Positions 42,727 to 54,898 of a stretch of DNA of 64,000 nucleotides are shown piece by piece. The translations under genes were made by a program, and so were the position numbers. The stretch lies in the NCBI GenBank assembly GCA_019321725.1, contig CM033121.1:8928001-8992000 (forward strand), read 5' to 3'. This stretch comes from Paulownia fortunei. Its lineage: Eukaryota > Streptophyta > Magnoliopsida > Lamiales > Paulowniaceae. The notes beneath the pieces were generated by a model. That model saw only the letters and a list, made by a program, of their open reading frames with translations, was not told the DNA's origin and searched no databases. Each line of letters opens with the position of its first letter. Within the stretch, counting starts at the first letter, position 1.

Positions 42727-44932
42727 TGTTGGGTTCGCTATAATCGCAGTGGTATACGCAGCGGAAAATTAAAATTTTATCAAACAAAAATTTAACCCCT
42801 CGAGTGAATATCAAACATAAATTTTATCAAGTGAATATATAAATAAATATTAAATTTAGATTATACCTTATGTGCACTCCAGTTGTTGTAAGGAATAAAG
42901 CAATCAATTGCTTATTTTGGACTATCAGAATTCGCAGAGATCTAAGTGTCTCCCCACTATCAGGTCTATAATATGGAAGAGCAACACCAATCAAAAGGAC
43001 TGGGTAGTAACCTTTTAATTGTTTACTAATTTAGAACCGGAGTAAATTTTCAAGAATAATAAAGATTGATTATTTAAGTTCTTAAACAATAATATGAAAA
43101 GAATAACAAGAAACTGATTTTTTTTCTTTCTTTTCTTTTCTTGGAGAGTAAAATAGAAGATTTTAAACAAAATAATTTTTTCTCAAATTTTTTGAATTAA
43201 TTATGTAATTTTCATCCCTCATATATATAGGGCTGAAAATTTTAATCATTTTTCAACTCTTGGAAAGTTTTTTAATTTTGAACTATTTCAAAATTTTATC
43301 TTTGAAGGATTCCTAATCTTGCAAGAACTCTTCTATTTTCTCTCTCCTATTGTATGTGGACTAATATGAGACTACATTAATCATCAAAATTATTTACATA
43401 TATTGTTGATATTAATTTAAACTTTTTAAATAATATCAAGATATATATATATATCATGTATTTACTATAATTATATTTATATATAAATTAAATTTTAGTG
43501 GCCGATCTTATCCCATAAAATCAGTCACTATATTTATTTATTTGTAAATATGTTAATTAAATAAATCATATTTATTTAATTTATTTTTTTCATATTTTAG
43601 TAGGTTTCTTAAGTGATCCACATTAATTTAGGGGTTGGACTCAAAAATCTCCAAATCAATTCAATTGATTCAATCACAATTTAATCAATCCAATTGATTA
43701 ATTTAATTTACTCCAATTAAGCTTCCTAATCAAATTAGGTCCAATTAAATAACTCAATTACTTAATTGAATAATTTAATTTAACCATTAAATTAAATAGA
43801 ACCTTTAATTAATTAATTAATCAGTATTAATTAATTAATTTCCAACCATTGTATAAAATCTAAAATTAGAAATGTTACTTTCCGTAAAAATATGTGACCC
43901 TCTTAGGTTCACTACTAAACTAGTAGCAAGTTTGTAACATTGCAACTTATGAATAACAATTATTTTAATTAATTAATTCAATTAATTAATTCACTTGAAA
44001 TCAACTTTTTAATTTCAAGAACCTTACTATCCATGAGAACACCTAACAAGTAGTCATGACAAACTACTCTTAGGTGAAATAGCGAGTACACCTATTTTAG
44101 TTGCGAGTACCATACACGTATGATCTTTTTAAAACCTAAATTCCCGATTGAATCTAAGGCGTTAATTATAAGTCAAAATCCTAAATGATTCAATAATTGT
44201 GATCCCATTTCAAGTTCCAATGATTGTTGATGAATCACGATTCATCCTGCATTGGTTAAGGTTTTTGAATCACGAACTATAAAAACAGAGGAGATTCTCT
44301 TATTTAAAAACACAAGTGTCGAATTCTATGGTGGCTATTGACAAACCTCCATGCACACCAATGCAACACCTAACATACCCCCTTTGTGATTGTCAAGCAA
44401 TCAGAAGATATATCAAAGTATTGCACACAAGGCTACCATCGTGCCTCAAGTCTGAGGACTAGTCGTGTATTATCGCAACACATAAATTCTTGTTTCGACA
44501 AGCAAAGCCTCCAACTAAGAATTTCTTGCGGACCATGTTTGGTGTAGTTGTTCCCTAACAAATACCCACATACATGTACTTACGTCTCTATGCTAATGCC
44601 AATGGAATGTGACATTCTCGTTTCATGAGCATGCATCATATGTGCGAGTCTTATTGAGCTATTTGATATTCCTTCTCAAAAAGCACTCGACTCGAAACTT
44701 ATTTAAAATCAAAACCTTAGAAGTATGTTTCATGATCGCCATCATATACGCGACCATGCCCCATAGTTAAATTTAGTGTAAGGACTTTATCTAATGTGCA
44801 AAAATAAAAGATGTAAGACATAAGATAAAGAGAATGTCTTTTTTGTTAATATGATTTCAATAAGATTGTTTTTATAAAAAAAAAATATAATATACCCAAT
44901 TTAATTGGGGGCATTGGACATCCTACTCCAAC
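42727..44932 (-). repeat. Copia-D 5' LTR, 2206 bp
   Basis: It is the partner of 35028-37240. It starts TGTTGGGTTCGCTATAATCG and ends CCTACTCCAACA. It holds the hairpin at 43496-43530. Confidence 0.96.
43496..43530. repeat. Hairpin in the Copia-D 5' LTR
   Basis: TAGTGGCCGATCTTAT, CCC, ATAAAATCAGTCACTA, with three mismatches between arms. It corresponds to 35815-35849. Confidence 0.85.
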
Positions 44933-44937
44933 AATCT

Positions 44938-47127
44938 CAACTATCTTCTTCAATTTATAAGAGAAGTAAAACTGCTTGAATACGTAGAAGTAGAAAGATA
45001 GAAAAGGGCTGGGCTGAAAAATAGAAAATATTTCGTGTGAAAATGGTGGCCTGAATGTAGAAGTCAAGTGTAATCAAGATTACAAGTGAACCCTCTATGA
45101 TTTATGATTGGATTTTTTACAATTCAGAAGCATTTGAACATAAGAAAAGGTCAATAAAAAGATCCTAGTATAAATGGTGAATTTTATTCAAAAAAATCAT
45201 GTAATTCGAATTTAATTTCGGTCATTGTAGCAAAGCAAGATTAGTTGATATCCTGACTTATTTTTGATGTGTTCAATCATGTTTATATGAACAATTATAT
45301 TAAGAACCATGTTTCCCTTTTTATGGAGTTTAATAGGTCTTTCATGGTGAATCAATGTATACTACGTATTATGCTTTCACTTTTAAAAAGCATGTTTATA
45401 CACTATATAATCATTATTTAATATCTCATATCTTCATATTTCATATATAATGAGATATTATATATTTTCATTAAAATTGCAGAATTCATGTCTATTTTTC
45501 AATATTGTTTTGTTCAAAGTATAGAACATATAGTTAGAATCCTCATGAAAAATGCTTTACAACTATATATTACAAAACCAAAATATCTTAAAAATGAGAT
45601 AGATATATCTTTTGAAAATTTGGGTCATATTTTAGGTTTTCTGAAAATTTTAAAAATTTTAAAGAAGACGACGAACTAGGAAAATGTAAATCCCACTCTC
45701 GGCGAAGACTGTGTGTGACCCAAACTTATAGTTTCAGGTGTTTGGTCATAAAACAGGTTGTGCCAATGGATTTGGAAGCATCGAAAATAGGGGTAACTAG
45801 AAGGGCGCCGTAAAGAAACGTAGAGAGGACGCCGCATGTAGAGATTTTCGATGGTTGGTTTCCGACTGAAAAAATATTGTTACGTTCAGGATTTTATTTC
45901 TGATTTTTTTGGTAATTTAAATTGAAATAAAAAACATTTTTCATGAATTTTTTATCTTAAATTTTTGTATAAAATTACAGAAAAATACTTTTAGATTGCA
46001 AAAAATTTTGAATTTATTTTATAAATTATAAATAATATTTCCTATCTTTTGGGCCACTTGGATGAAAATTCATAACACCTTTTTGATTAATATGCTCATC
46101 CAATTATGCATGAAAATTAGTTTTTCTACATAAGAAAATTATTGAATTTAGCATGTGTTATGTTTGAGTTTTTAAAAATTTTCATCTTGTATGGTGAAAT
46201 ACTAGGATTGGCTTTGTATTCAATTAAATATTTATTCTCCATTTTTAGATATAGTGAGAATAAGTTACATTCTTAGCATCCTTCTGGGTAAGCTAAAGAA
46301 GGAAGGACTCCAGAGTGTTTGCCAAAGTTGGAGATTTTTAGGCTTTATAACACGAATCCATTGCACTTTTTGCCCACAACATCTTAGTATAATGGAAATA
46401 AATGCTTGGAGCTTGTTCATTTGGGTTACAACACATAAAAATGGTGATGTAAAAATTCTACTACATAGAGATTCTCTACCTACGTGTTGGAAAGATACGG
46501 TGAAATAACAGACCGAAAGAAACAAATCGATAACTCTCATTGAGATCAAAGTTGATTAAGATATGGAGGGCAAAAGAAATTGAACTCAATATGAGAAAAT
46601 CAATATCTTTGAAGATAAACTCTGGTTTTCATGTCTTAAAGTTCACTCCAACAAATAGATTTTCTAAAGCAATGACTAAAATGATATCGTGTCTGTATAT
46701 GCCTTAAGAAGGGATTTGATTTAATCTTTAAGGAGACGACACATTTTATATATATCTTCACTTTTGTAGTATTTATGAACATGTTATGTAACACATTAAA
46801 AAAATATTTTATGATATGTAATATATTTACTTCAAACTATGTATTGTGAATATGACAATGTAAGCTTATCTTCATTATATAACAAGATTAGTTCTTGTAT
46901 TGCATGAGTTATATATTTTACAAAATTAAGTGGAAGTTCTAATTAGAAAAATTTAAGTGATTCTCACCTAGAACTTGTTAATATTTTTTTAATTTAAAAT
47001 GAAATTTACGATAATGCAATATTTAGATTGTAGATGATGATTGGGAATTATGTGATATTTTGAGTTTATACCATATGTTGGTTTATCATATATTTTAATT
47101 TTAAGAACAAAATTACATGTGTACATT
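44938..47127. other. Unassigned AT-rich DNA between Copia-D and Copia-E
   Basis: About 2.2 kb without a recognised gene or element. A short GC-richer patch at 45690-45870 (GGCGAAGACTGTGTGTGACC, GGGCGCCG) could be an old untranslated or promoter region. Overlapping short frames at 46254-46549 on both strands show no family signature. Only about 84-94 codons are open there. Confidence 0.5.
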
Positions 47128-47679
47128 TGACGAGGTCAAAATTACGTATGTTGCTTGTGCTATTCTAGTTAGCTCTATGATTGATGATTTCATTCATGAG
47201 TGTGAGCAACATCCTACTTCTCATGACATCTAGGTGTAGCTCATGGAGAAATATAGAGGTACGACTGTCACTCGTCTGAGGCAACTGACAATCAAGTTTG
47301 ACACTTATAAGAAATAAGTTGATCACATTATCAATCAACATCTAAGAACTATGTCAAACATGATATGTGAATTAAAGTCAGCTCGCCGTATCCTCTCTGA
47401 TGAGCAGCAAGTTCAAGGTTTGATTCGATCCTTTCCTAGCAATTAGAAGTATCTAAAAGTTAATTTGACTCACAATGATAGCATGCAGACTTTCTCTTAT
47501 GCTCGCCGTGTTGAATTTGAGGATGAGCAGTTTGGTGCTACTAAGTCCATAGCAGTGCCTTTATAGAAGAAAGACAAGAAAGGGAAAGAGACTGGAGAAG
47601 GGTTTAAGAAGAATAACCCTAAATCCAACCATAAGAACAAGCGTAAGTAGTTTGGGAAAAAGAAAGACAAGAGTAAAAT

Positions 47680-48170
47680 GAAGTGCTATAATTATCATGC
47701 AATTGGCCATTTCTCTCATGATAACCCTAAATCGAAAAAGGTAGCACTTAATAATGTTTCCTTGAATGTTATATATGTCTCTAATACTATTTTATTAACT
47801 AAATCTTATCCTATGTGTAATAGACTCTGGTGCAACTGACCATGTAACTAGAGATTGTGAAGCATTTGTGGAATTCCATCGAGTGTCTTGTGGTACAAGA
47901 TGGATATATGTTGGAAATAATGCTAGAGTAGAAGTCAAAGGCATGACACATGAAAACTAGAGTTACGTGATAGCCAAACTCTTATTCTACATGATATCCT
48001 CTATGTATCGAAGATTCGACGAAACTTGATTTCTATTGTTGTTCTTTCAAGATTAGGTTTTAGTTTGAACTTTAGCAGTGATTTGGTTTGTATTTACTAT
48101 GAAAATATATATTACGATTGTGGACATATTAAGAATAGTTTTATGGTGTTGGATTGTGACAAATAAGTGT
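47680..48170 (+). pseudogene. Copia-E zinc knuckle and protease remnants
   Basis: CYNYHAIGHFSHDNPK near 47690 is a zinc knuckle that has lost two Cys ligands. IDSGATDHVTRDCEAFVEFH near 47822 is the protease with its DSG triplet intact. VGNNARVEVKGM follows, then LHDILYVSKIRRNLISIVVL near 47990, the GAG-pre-integrase. Confidence 0.85.
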
Positions 48171-48409
48171 TTAACTATTATGTTGACCAATGTGTTTCAT
48201 TAAATGTTTGTTGATATTGTATTCCAATGTGAATGCTTATACTTAACATGCTAGATTAGGCCACATCGGGCAAGACATGTTAAATCGACCAATGAAAATA
48301 GGACTATTAGGTGGACTTTTTAAAGTTGATTTATCTACTTGTGAACATTTTCTTACTAGAAATTTAACACAAAAATCATTTAGAAATGCCACTAGGGCAA
48401 AATTTCCAT

Positions 48410-49115
48410 TGCAGTGAATCCATTTAGATATTGTGGTCTAATGAATTTAAAGGCTAGGTATAGAGTCTCATACTTCATTACATCTATAGATGATTTCTCA
48501 TATTTTGGTCAATTCTATTTGATTTCTCACAAGTCTAAAACAGTAGAGTGTTTTAGACATTACATCAATAAATTAGAGAATCAAATGGATAAAATAGTAA
48601 AGATGTTAAGAACTGATTGAGGGATAATATCTATTTGATCAATTCAAGGATTTTTGTAATGAAAAATGAATAATTAGGGAAATGACTATTTCTCACACAC
48701 CTCAATAGAATGGTGTTGCTAAAGGCATAAGCTAACTTGCCTATTTATTTTTGGGAAGATACTTTGTTAACTACGACCTATATTTTGAACAAAATGCCTT
48801 CAAAATTAGTACCTTCTACATCATATGAACTTTGGACTGGTAGAAAGTCTTACCAAAGCAACATTAGACCTTAGGGATTAGTTGCTTACATTCATGACTG
48901 TTCTAATAAATTTGGAAAATTGGGTCTTTGAAAAAAGAAGTATATCTTTATTAGATGCTCTAACCAGTCTAAAGGTTATGTGTTCATAGGTGAACAATTG
49001 ATTTTGTCTGCTTAAAAAAGTTTATTAGAATAATTTGTATTCTTGATAATCCCACCAAACTCCAAAACTTGTTTGATCACTAGTCGAGGTGAAATACTAG
49101 ATGACTCAGAATTAT
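48410..49115 (+). pseudogene. Copia-E integrase remnant
   Basis: The core reads MNLKARYRVSYFITSIDDFS, YFGQFYLISHKSKTVECFRH and DKIVKMLRTD (48440-48620); the second catalytic Asp is in LRTD, and a stop replaces the next residue. ISHTPQQNGVAKG follows near 48690 (the usual NGVAERKN loses its Glu). Later LWTGRK near 48835 and KKKYIFIRCSNQSKGYVFIG near 48935 match the region after integrase. Confidence 0.82.
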
Positions 49116-49187
49116 AAATATGATTTATGCCATATTTGGACAATTTGAACCTTTCAAGCCAACTAGTATATCAAGTTTGATCCTTAT

Positions 49188-51521
49188 TGTCACACCCCTT
49201 AACCTAACTGTAGAGCCTAAACAAGCTGATACAGTTAAGTCAAGAAATGTTAATTTTTCATCATTACTAGATTTATGGTTTTTAATAAAAGTTCCCATTT
49301 TTAGCTATAAGAGAAAGAGCTTGAATCGTTTTAAATACACCATATACATATATCAAAACTAAGTACAACTGTTCATAAAACCATAACAGAGCGGCTTATT
49401 TAAAAATAAAACAGAGTTTTCAAAATATGATACAAAACATATTTTGTTAATCAAATCATGACTGAGTCTCCAGAGCATGACTCAGTCATACAAAATATGA
49501 ACAAATCTCTATCCAGCCGCTCTGGAGACTCAGTCAACCTCTAAACCTGTACATTACCACCTGCATCACATGAATGTAATGAGCTAAAGGCTCAATAAGG
49601 TGAAATTGATGCAATAACAAATAACGTACATACGAATCACATAATGATTAAATACAGTATTCAATTTAATAACTTTCTTTCATAAATCATTCTTTAGGAC
49701 CCTTGAAGTCTGGTACCTAACTAATAGCGATAGACTGTGGTTTTCAGAACCTGTTCATAATGATTGGCCAATAAGAGAACTAATACGGGGTTTCCATACT
49801 TGGTCTTTCAACCTCAGGTATTAGCCGTATTCTATCTCATTCATTGTGGCTTTCTTATACCAATTTTTCAACCTCAAATATTTGTCACCACTTGTTAGGT
49901 CCGCCGGTCCCTCCCGCATCCCTTGTCTACCCGACCATCTATCAAGTACCATACTTCCTTTTCAAAAACCTCATTATATTCTTAATAGTGCCATGCTTCA
50001 TGAACCATAAATGCATCAAACATTACATCATTTGACAAATAATAACAATCACATTAAAACATGAACAACATTATATGATTCTTGTGATACAACAAATGAA
50101 AGTTTCAACTTACCTCAAGTCCACTTTGTGGCAAGTGAAAAGACCAATCTCTTTGGAAGATAGGATGTGTTAAAGGCCTAACATAATCAAATCATATACC
50201 ATTTAATATTCTTTTTATAAATTATTTTGTCTATTCTAGTTAAAGTTCATATACACTTTTCAATCTCTTGTAAACAACTTCATATCAATTACATAACCTT
50301 AAAAACAATGCATACTCCATATTTTACTACTAATTCAAGACATTAAATATTAGGCCAACCATTAAATAACTAATAATTCAAATATAATCATTAGAGCAGC
50401 CCCTAAAACATGCACACAATCCAAATTAACATGACGTATATTCAGTTCTAACTCAAATTAATTGTACCCTTCAATTAAGCAAACTAATTGCTATTGTTTT
50501 CAATCATTCAAAGAAACTTCCAAACACAATATAAGCATTACAAAATCAATAGAAACAAGTAAATTAAACAATTTCACAAGACTATCAATTTTGCTAAAAA
50601 TTAGCTTAACTAACTTGGTTTTGGTTTCAAGTGTAACTTACTTAAGTTTTCAATCATACAAAAGCATACTAAAACATGTAAACATCCAAGATACTACAAA
50701 TTCATCATAAGAAACATTGAAAAAGAATATACCTTGATTAAGTTGGAATTAAGCTTCAAAATTAATGGTTTTCAAGCTTAAAAAAATGGAAACTTGTTCT
50801 AGCTTGTGTTCTATGGATTCCTATGGATTGAATTTAATTTGTGTGAGTATGAGAGTGTAGAAATTTGGTATAAACTTAGGAGAATAAGGGCTGGTCATTT
50901 TTGAGGTGCTTCCACAAGAAATATGGATGAAAATGATTTCTTTGGCCTTTCAAAGAGAGGTAGGTGGAGGGTGATGATTGGTTGCATCGTGCTTGGTGTC
51001 TTCTCATGCCAAAAGCCACGTTCATGGGCTAAGGAGATGACAAAAATTGATGCTTTGGTGTATCAAGTGCAATGCGGTTTAGAATGGTTTTATGCAACCT
51101 GGTCAACCAACCAATCAAATTGCACAATTTTGCATACTTTTAGTTCTTAGCCAAATGTAACATATTTCAAGTACATATTTAGGCAATTAATCACTTTAGC
51201 ATATAATTAGTATGGAGCAATACAAATAATTCATTTCATGGCCATTCAACACATCAATCTTCCTTAACCGAGATACCGAGTTTTTCACTGCAAAAAGGGC
51301 ACTTAAGGAATATGTTAAATCAAGAAATGAAAGTTTGATCTCATATTTCATGTACTAATGCATGTTCAAGCATAACTGAAGCATATAATAACAATTATTC
51401 ATGTTCGTGCAATCATGCTATTTGTATATCATAATTCGATAATGCACATTGATTAGATGCATATTCATACAAGATACTTATTATTGGCTATGTATGAGAG
51501 AATTGAGAATTGGACATTACA
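49188..51521 (-). repeat. Tekay-like LTR, 2334 bp, inverted relative of 29679-31960
   Basis: The plus strand starts TGTCACACCCCTTAACC and ends GGACATTACA. It is the reverse complement, with substitutions, of 29679-31960: CCTAACTGTAGAG, GAAGCACC and the Lys/Leu-poor non-coding body all match. The flanks CTTAT and CCTAG agree at only three of five bases, so no clean target duplication. No primer site or purine tract adjoins either end, so a solo LTR or a rearranged end is likely. Confidence 0.85.
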
Positions 51522-52443
51522 CCTAGTATCCATTTTTTAGCTTAAGTAAGCCTTTTCTTGACATCCCATGCACTTTGATCCTAGCCTCCTTATTACTTAT
51601 CTCAATTATTACCCTTCACTAAAATCATTATCATTCTAAGAAGAATTTCTAGAATTGTGAGCACAATTAGAGAAAAATGGTGGAGTTGAACAAAATTAGT
51701 ACAAGATTTTGTGTAAACCACCCCAATAAAATAATAAAAATTAATATATCCCTTGTGCATAAAGAAAGAAAGAAATTTGGGGATGTACCATTTATGAAAG
51801 AAGTGAAGAGATCTACAATGAAAAAACATGAAGAAAAATAAACAAAAATGGGTGTTGAAAGAAAAGCTTGAGATAAAATGCATATTAAGGAGGGCATTGA
51901 TGGATATTTTTGAGATGTTTTTGCTCAACAACATAGTTCTAGAGTGATTGTATGTTATGGGTGATTTTGAGCTAAATGTTTCCAAATTTTCCTACCATTA
52001 CCCAAGTCACAAGTTACAAGCTTTGAAAGTCTTTTTGATCTTTGATACTATAGTGCATCTACATCATTAGAGATTAGTGTGAAAAGCAAGCCTATTGAGT
52101 TTGAAAATTCTAAACAATTCTCAACTAAACGTGGATCGTTTTTAAAGCATGTGGACTTATAAACACTTATAAACTTATCCGAGTGATAAAGTAGATTTGG
52201 TAATTGGGCTTCACACACACACAAGGTCATGAGATTTAGTTGAAACTTGCATGTATTTTGATATATTGGACATTGACATATGTTTAAAATTCTTTCTGAA
52301 TCATGATTCTTGCAGTCTTTAAGGCATGATGATGGTTTGATACTAGTTGACACTCAAGATTATGTTGGGAGTCTTTCTGTTTAGTTTAGTTGGTTTACTT
52401 TTTTAAGCTTAGGGAAAAACAAGTCTTTAAGTTTGAGGGTTTT
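51522..52443 (+). mobile_element. Athila-like 3' internal region (element G), non-coding
   Basis: No protein is readable. The end GGGAAAAACAAGTCTTTAAG, TTTGAGGGTTTT resembles the untranslated tail and purine tract that precede Athila-type 3' LTRs. A CA microsatellite is near 52212. The left edge is the Tekay-like LTR at 51521, so the rest of this element is gone. Assignment is tentative. Confidence 0.45.
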
Positions 52444-53813
52444 TGTTAAGTTGGCATTTAACTTACAATTCAAATATCTTTAACTTAATTATTTGTTATG
52501 CACAAGTATTTTATGTTACATTCTATGTATTTTCTTTACATTTTATAGAGAATGGAAGAATGAGACAAGTGTTAAAAGTCCAAAGATGCAAAGAAATTAA
52601 GTCTAGAATATTTAATCCTCGCGGTGCTACTGCAGTAGTATTTGCATCTTCAGCTAACTCTTTGCACCAGAGCCCCATTGATATGATTCTTTATCCATTA
52701 AAAATCTAAGAGATAGGGCTACAACTTTTGTTGACCTGAAAGCCCAGTTCATTTGATTTCAATGAGAACATTTGGGTTAAAGAGTCAGTAGCAAAATGAA
52801 ACTCTCAGATGTGGCACATTATGGCATTTTTAGCATAACTTTCTCCAAAAATCTGATATTGAGGTTATTCAAGTGGATATAGAAATCCAATAGATAGGAC
52901 TACATTTTAAATGAACACACCAAAAGTCAATTTATTTGGAAAGAAGATCAAAAATAGTTGCAAGACATTAGATAGTGCACTTCACCTGCGGCCCAGAATA
53001 GTACTTGGCATCGAGGCTCCATATTCTCACGTTGAGGCATAAAAAATAGAGAAAAAGAAACCCAGGCTCCATATATGGTGCCGAGGTGCAATTTAACTTC
53101 AATAAAAGCTATGTATCTTATGCCTGGGTGCAGTTTCAATGTGTTAGGGGGCTATTTGTCAAATTTTTACACGAAGTAGATCTTTTAAGTGTGTCTTTAG
53201 AAAGAACATATAAATATAAGATCTAGAATTTATTAAAGGGGCTTTTGAAACTTTGAAAACACAAGAAAGAGACTAGAGAGCAAGAAGAAGGCTTTAAGAA
53301 CACGATTGAAGATATCAAATTCTAGATACAAAGAAGATTTTCTTCTATTGATTTTTGAATTCCTTTGTTTCTTTCTTTTTTTCTTTCAACCATGAACAAG
53401 AACTTGTCTATGAGTTTTTCTATTCTCATTATGAACTTAATTCTAGTTTCTAGGGGATGATGTAACCAATTAAATTCTATGTTGTGATTTTCAATTAATG
53501 ATATTTCAAGTTTCTCAATTTATTTACTATCTTGTTTAGATTGCTTTCTTGATTAATTATTCATTAATCTTGATCGTTAGGTATACAAAATTCGACACTC
53601 AAGAGAGAGAATTTTATATATGACTTTAGGACAACTCAACCTAGGAATTTATATTGTCAAGATGCATATGAAACCCTTTGATGTCTTACTAAAGAATCAT
53701 TGAGCTTTGATAGAATTTGAGTTTTGGATTCTTATAAGGATATTGAAATTCAAATTTGAATTCATGATCATTTGGCACTCGGGAGAGGGAGTGACTACTT
53801 GAGAGATTCTTCA
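52444..53813 (+). repeat. Probable Athila-like 3' LTR (element G), about 1370 bp
   Basis: It begins TGTTAAGTTGGCATTTAAC after a purine-rich stretch and ends GAGAGATTCTTCA where a minus-strand RT frame is cut off. The middle shares CAGATGTGGCA, TTTTTAGCATAACT and TCCAAAAATCTGATAT with the LTR fragment at 1-60 (read on its minus strand). A possible TATA box, CATATAAATATAAG, is at 53207. No second copy is in the window, so both ends are estimates. Confidence 0.5.
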
Positions 53814-54400
53814 CTAGCCAGTAATAGTCCTAGTTGGAATTAATTCATCATTCTCATTGTTGACTATAGTAACTCTGGATTTTTTAGGTATATCTTGATT
53901 AGGACTCACCCATTTATTATTTGTAATGGGATAAATGATTCCATTATCTAAGAGTTTAATGACTATTTCTCACTACTTTTTTCATATTAGGATTTAGCAT
54001 TTGTTGCATCTCTCTACAAGGTTTAGCATTTTTCTCTAGATAGATATTATGTGTGCAAATTAAAGAACTAACACCTTTAATGTCAGCAATAATCCATCAT
54101 AAAGTATTCTTATGCATTTTCAGAATTTCGATCAATTTAACTTCTTCGGATGCATCAAGTTTGGAAGAAATTATTATTGAAAAAGTCTCATTCTCACCAA
54201 AAAAAGTGTATTTTAAATCAAATGGCAAAGTTTTCAAATCAATCACGGGAGCTTTAATACTTATTGGAACATATTATACTATTGATGATGAAAGTTCGGC
54301 AAGTCTTAGCTTCCAAAAATATTTTTCTTGTAACTGTGAAAATCTAGAAAGAGTATTAGAGTGTGCCTTTTTATAAATCCTTTCACTTTCAAAATAAATC
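53814..54400 (-). pseudogene. Athila F pre-RT and RT N-terminus
   Basis: The minus strand reads KTLPFDLKYTFFGENETFSI (LPSHLKYAFLGE in relatives), IISSKLDASEEVKLIEILKM, WIIADIKGVSSLICTHNIYL and KPCREMQQMLNPNMKKVV, then NNKWVSPNQDIPKKSRVTIV and NDELIPTRTITG (about 54250-53818). The next residues should be WRVCIDYRKLN but the frame stops at the LTR end. Only one frameshift and few stops, so this part is well kept. Confidence 0.9.
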
Positions 54401-54410
54401 TCCAAAGGAT

Positions 54411-54893
54411 CTAAAGAATTTCATAAACAAGTTCCTCGATTAAATCCAATTCATATACTTTGACATTTTCTACAGGTTGCTTATAAACATTAAACACATT
54501 TAGTTTTAAAGTCATATTTTTAAAACATAATTTCAAAATACCATTCCTATAATTAATCAAAGCGTTTGAAGTTGAAAGAAAATGACAACTCAAAATGATA
54601 GAAATCTGTATATGTGTACGTGCAGCATATTGTGTGTCCAAAATAATGAAACCGATTAGAAAGTAAAACTTATCAATTTGTACCAACACATTTTCTACTA
54701 CTCTCTTTGCAACTTTAATTGAACGATCATCTATTTGGAGTACAATAAAAGTTGTTTTAAGTTATCCCAAACCTAACTATTCATAAACTGAGAAATATAA
54801 AAGATTTTCACTAGCACCAAGATCAAGCAAAGCACACTCTATTATGGTGTTTCTCATGGTACATGAAATGATTGGACAACCTAAATCTTTGTA
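54411..54893 (-). pseudogene. Athila F protease
   Basis: After the solo LTR the frame reads KYKDLGCPIISCTMRNTIIE and CALLDLGASENLLYFSVYE; the active site appears as DLGAS, the Athila form. IDDRSIKVAKRVVENVLVQI then DKFYFLIGFIILDTQYAART, and SNALINYRNGILKLCFKNMT at 54570-54510 follow. Relatives have PVDFIVLDT and GRPFLATSNALI in these places. One stop lies in the YEQLGLGELK region near 54770. Confidence 0.9.
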
Positions 54894-54898
54894 CTTAG

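Larger units (their letters stand above)
35028..44932 (-). mobile_element. Copia-D: complete Ty1/copia element, 9.9 kb, TSD ATCTC
   Basis: The LTRs at 35028-37240 and 42727-44932 start TGTTGG and end TACTCCAACA. ATCTC flanks both ends (35023-35027 and 44933-44937). The tRNA-iMet primer site next to the right LTR sets minus orientation. The order is a 1.6-kb leader, gag, zinc knuckle, protease, integrase, RT and RNase H. LTRs differ at many positions, including several short indels, so it is old. No other insertion is nested in it. Confidence 0.97.
47128..49187 (+). mobile_element. Copia-E: internal fragment of a Ty1/copia element, no LTRs seen
   Basis: In plus-strand order there are part of gag, zinc knuckle, protease, GAG-pre-integrase and integrase. 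Gag reads SMIDDFIHECEQHPTSHDI and MEKYRGTTVTRLRQLTIKFD near 47170-47310. No LTR or primer site is found upstream. It ends where a Tekay-like LTR begins at 49188. Frequent stops show an old relic. Confidence 0.85.

Noticed and set aside
46254..46549. Overlapping open frames on both strands, one with an LPKLEIFRLYN stretch like a leucine-rich repeat
   Set aside because: Too short, single motif only, and no second repeat or supporting exon is seen.
50923..51150. 75-codon plus-strand frame beginning MDENDFFGLSKRGRWR
   Set aside because: It lies inside the Tekay-like LTR at 49188-51521, and the related copy at 29679 does not keep it as a frame on the same strand; an LTR-body coincidence.
51602..51985. 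127-codon minus-strand frame, Phe-rich
   Set aside because: It mirrors an A/G-rich plus strand in a non-coding region; composition explains it.
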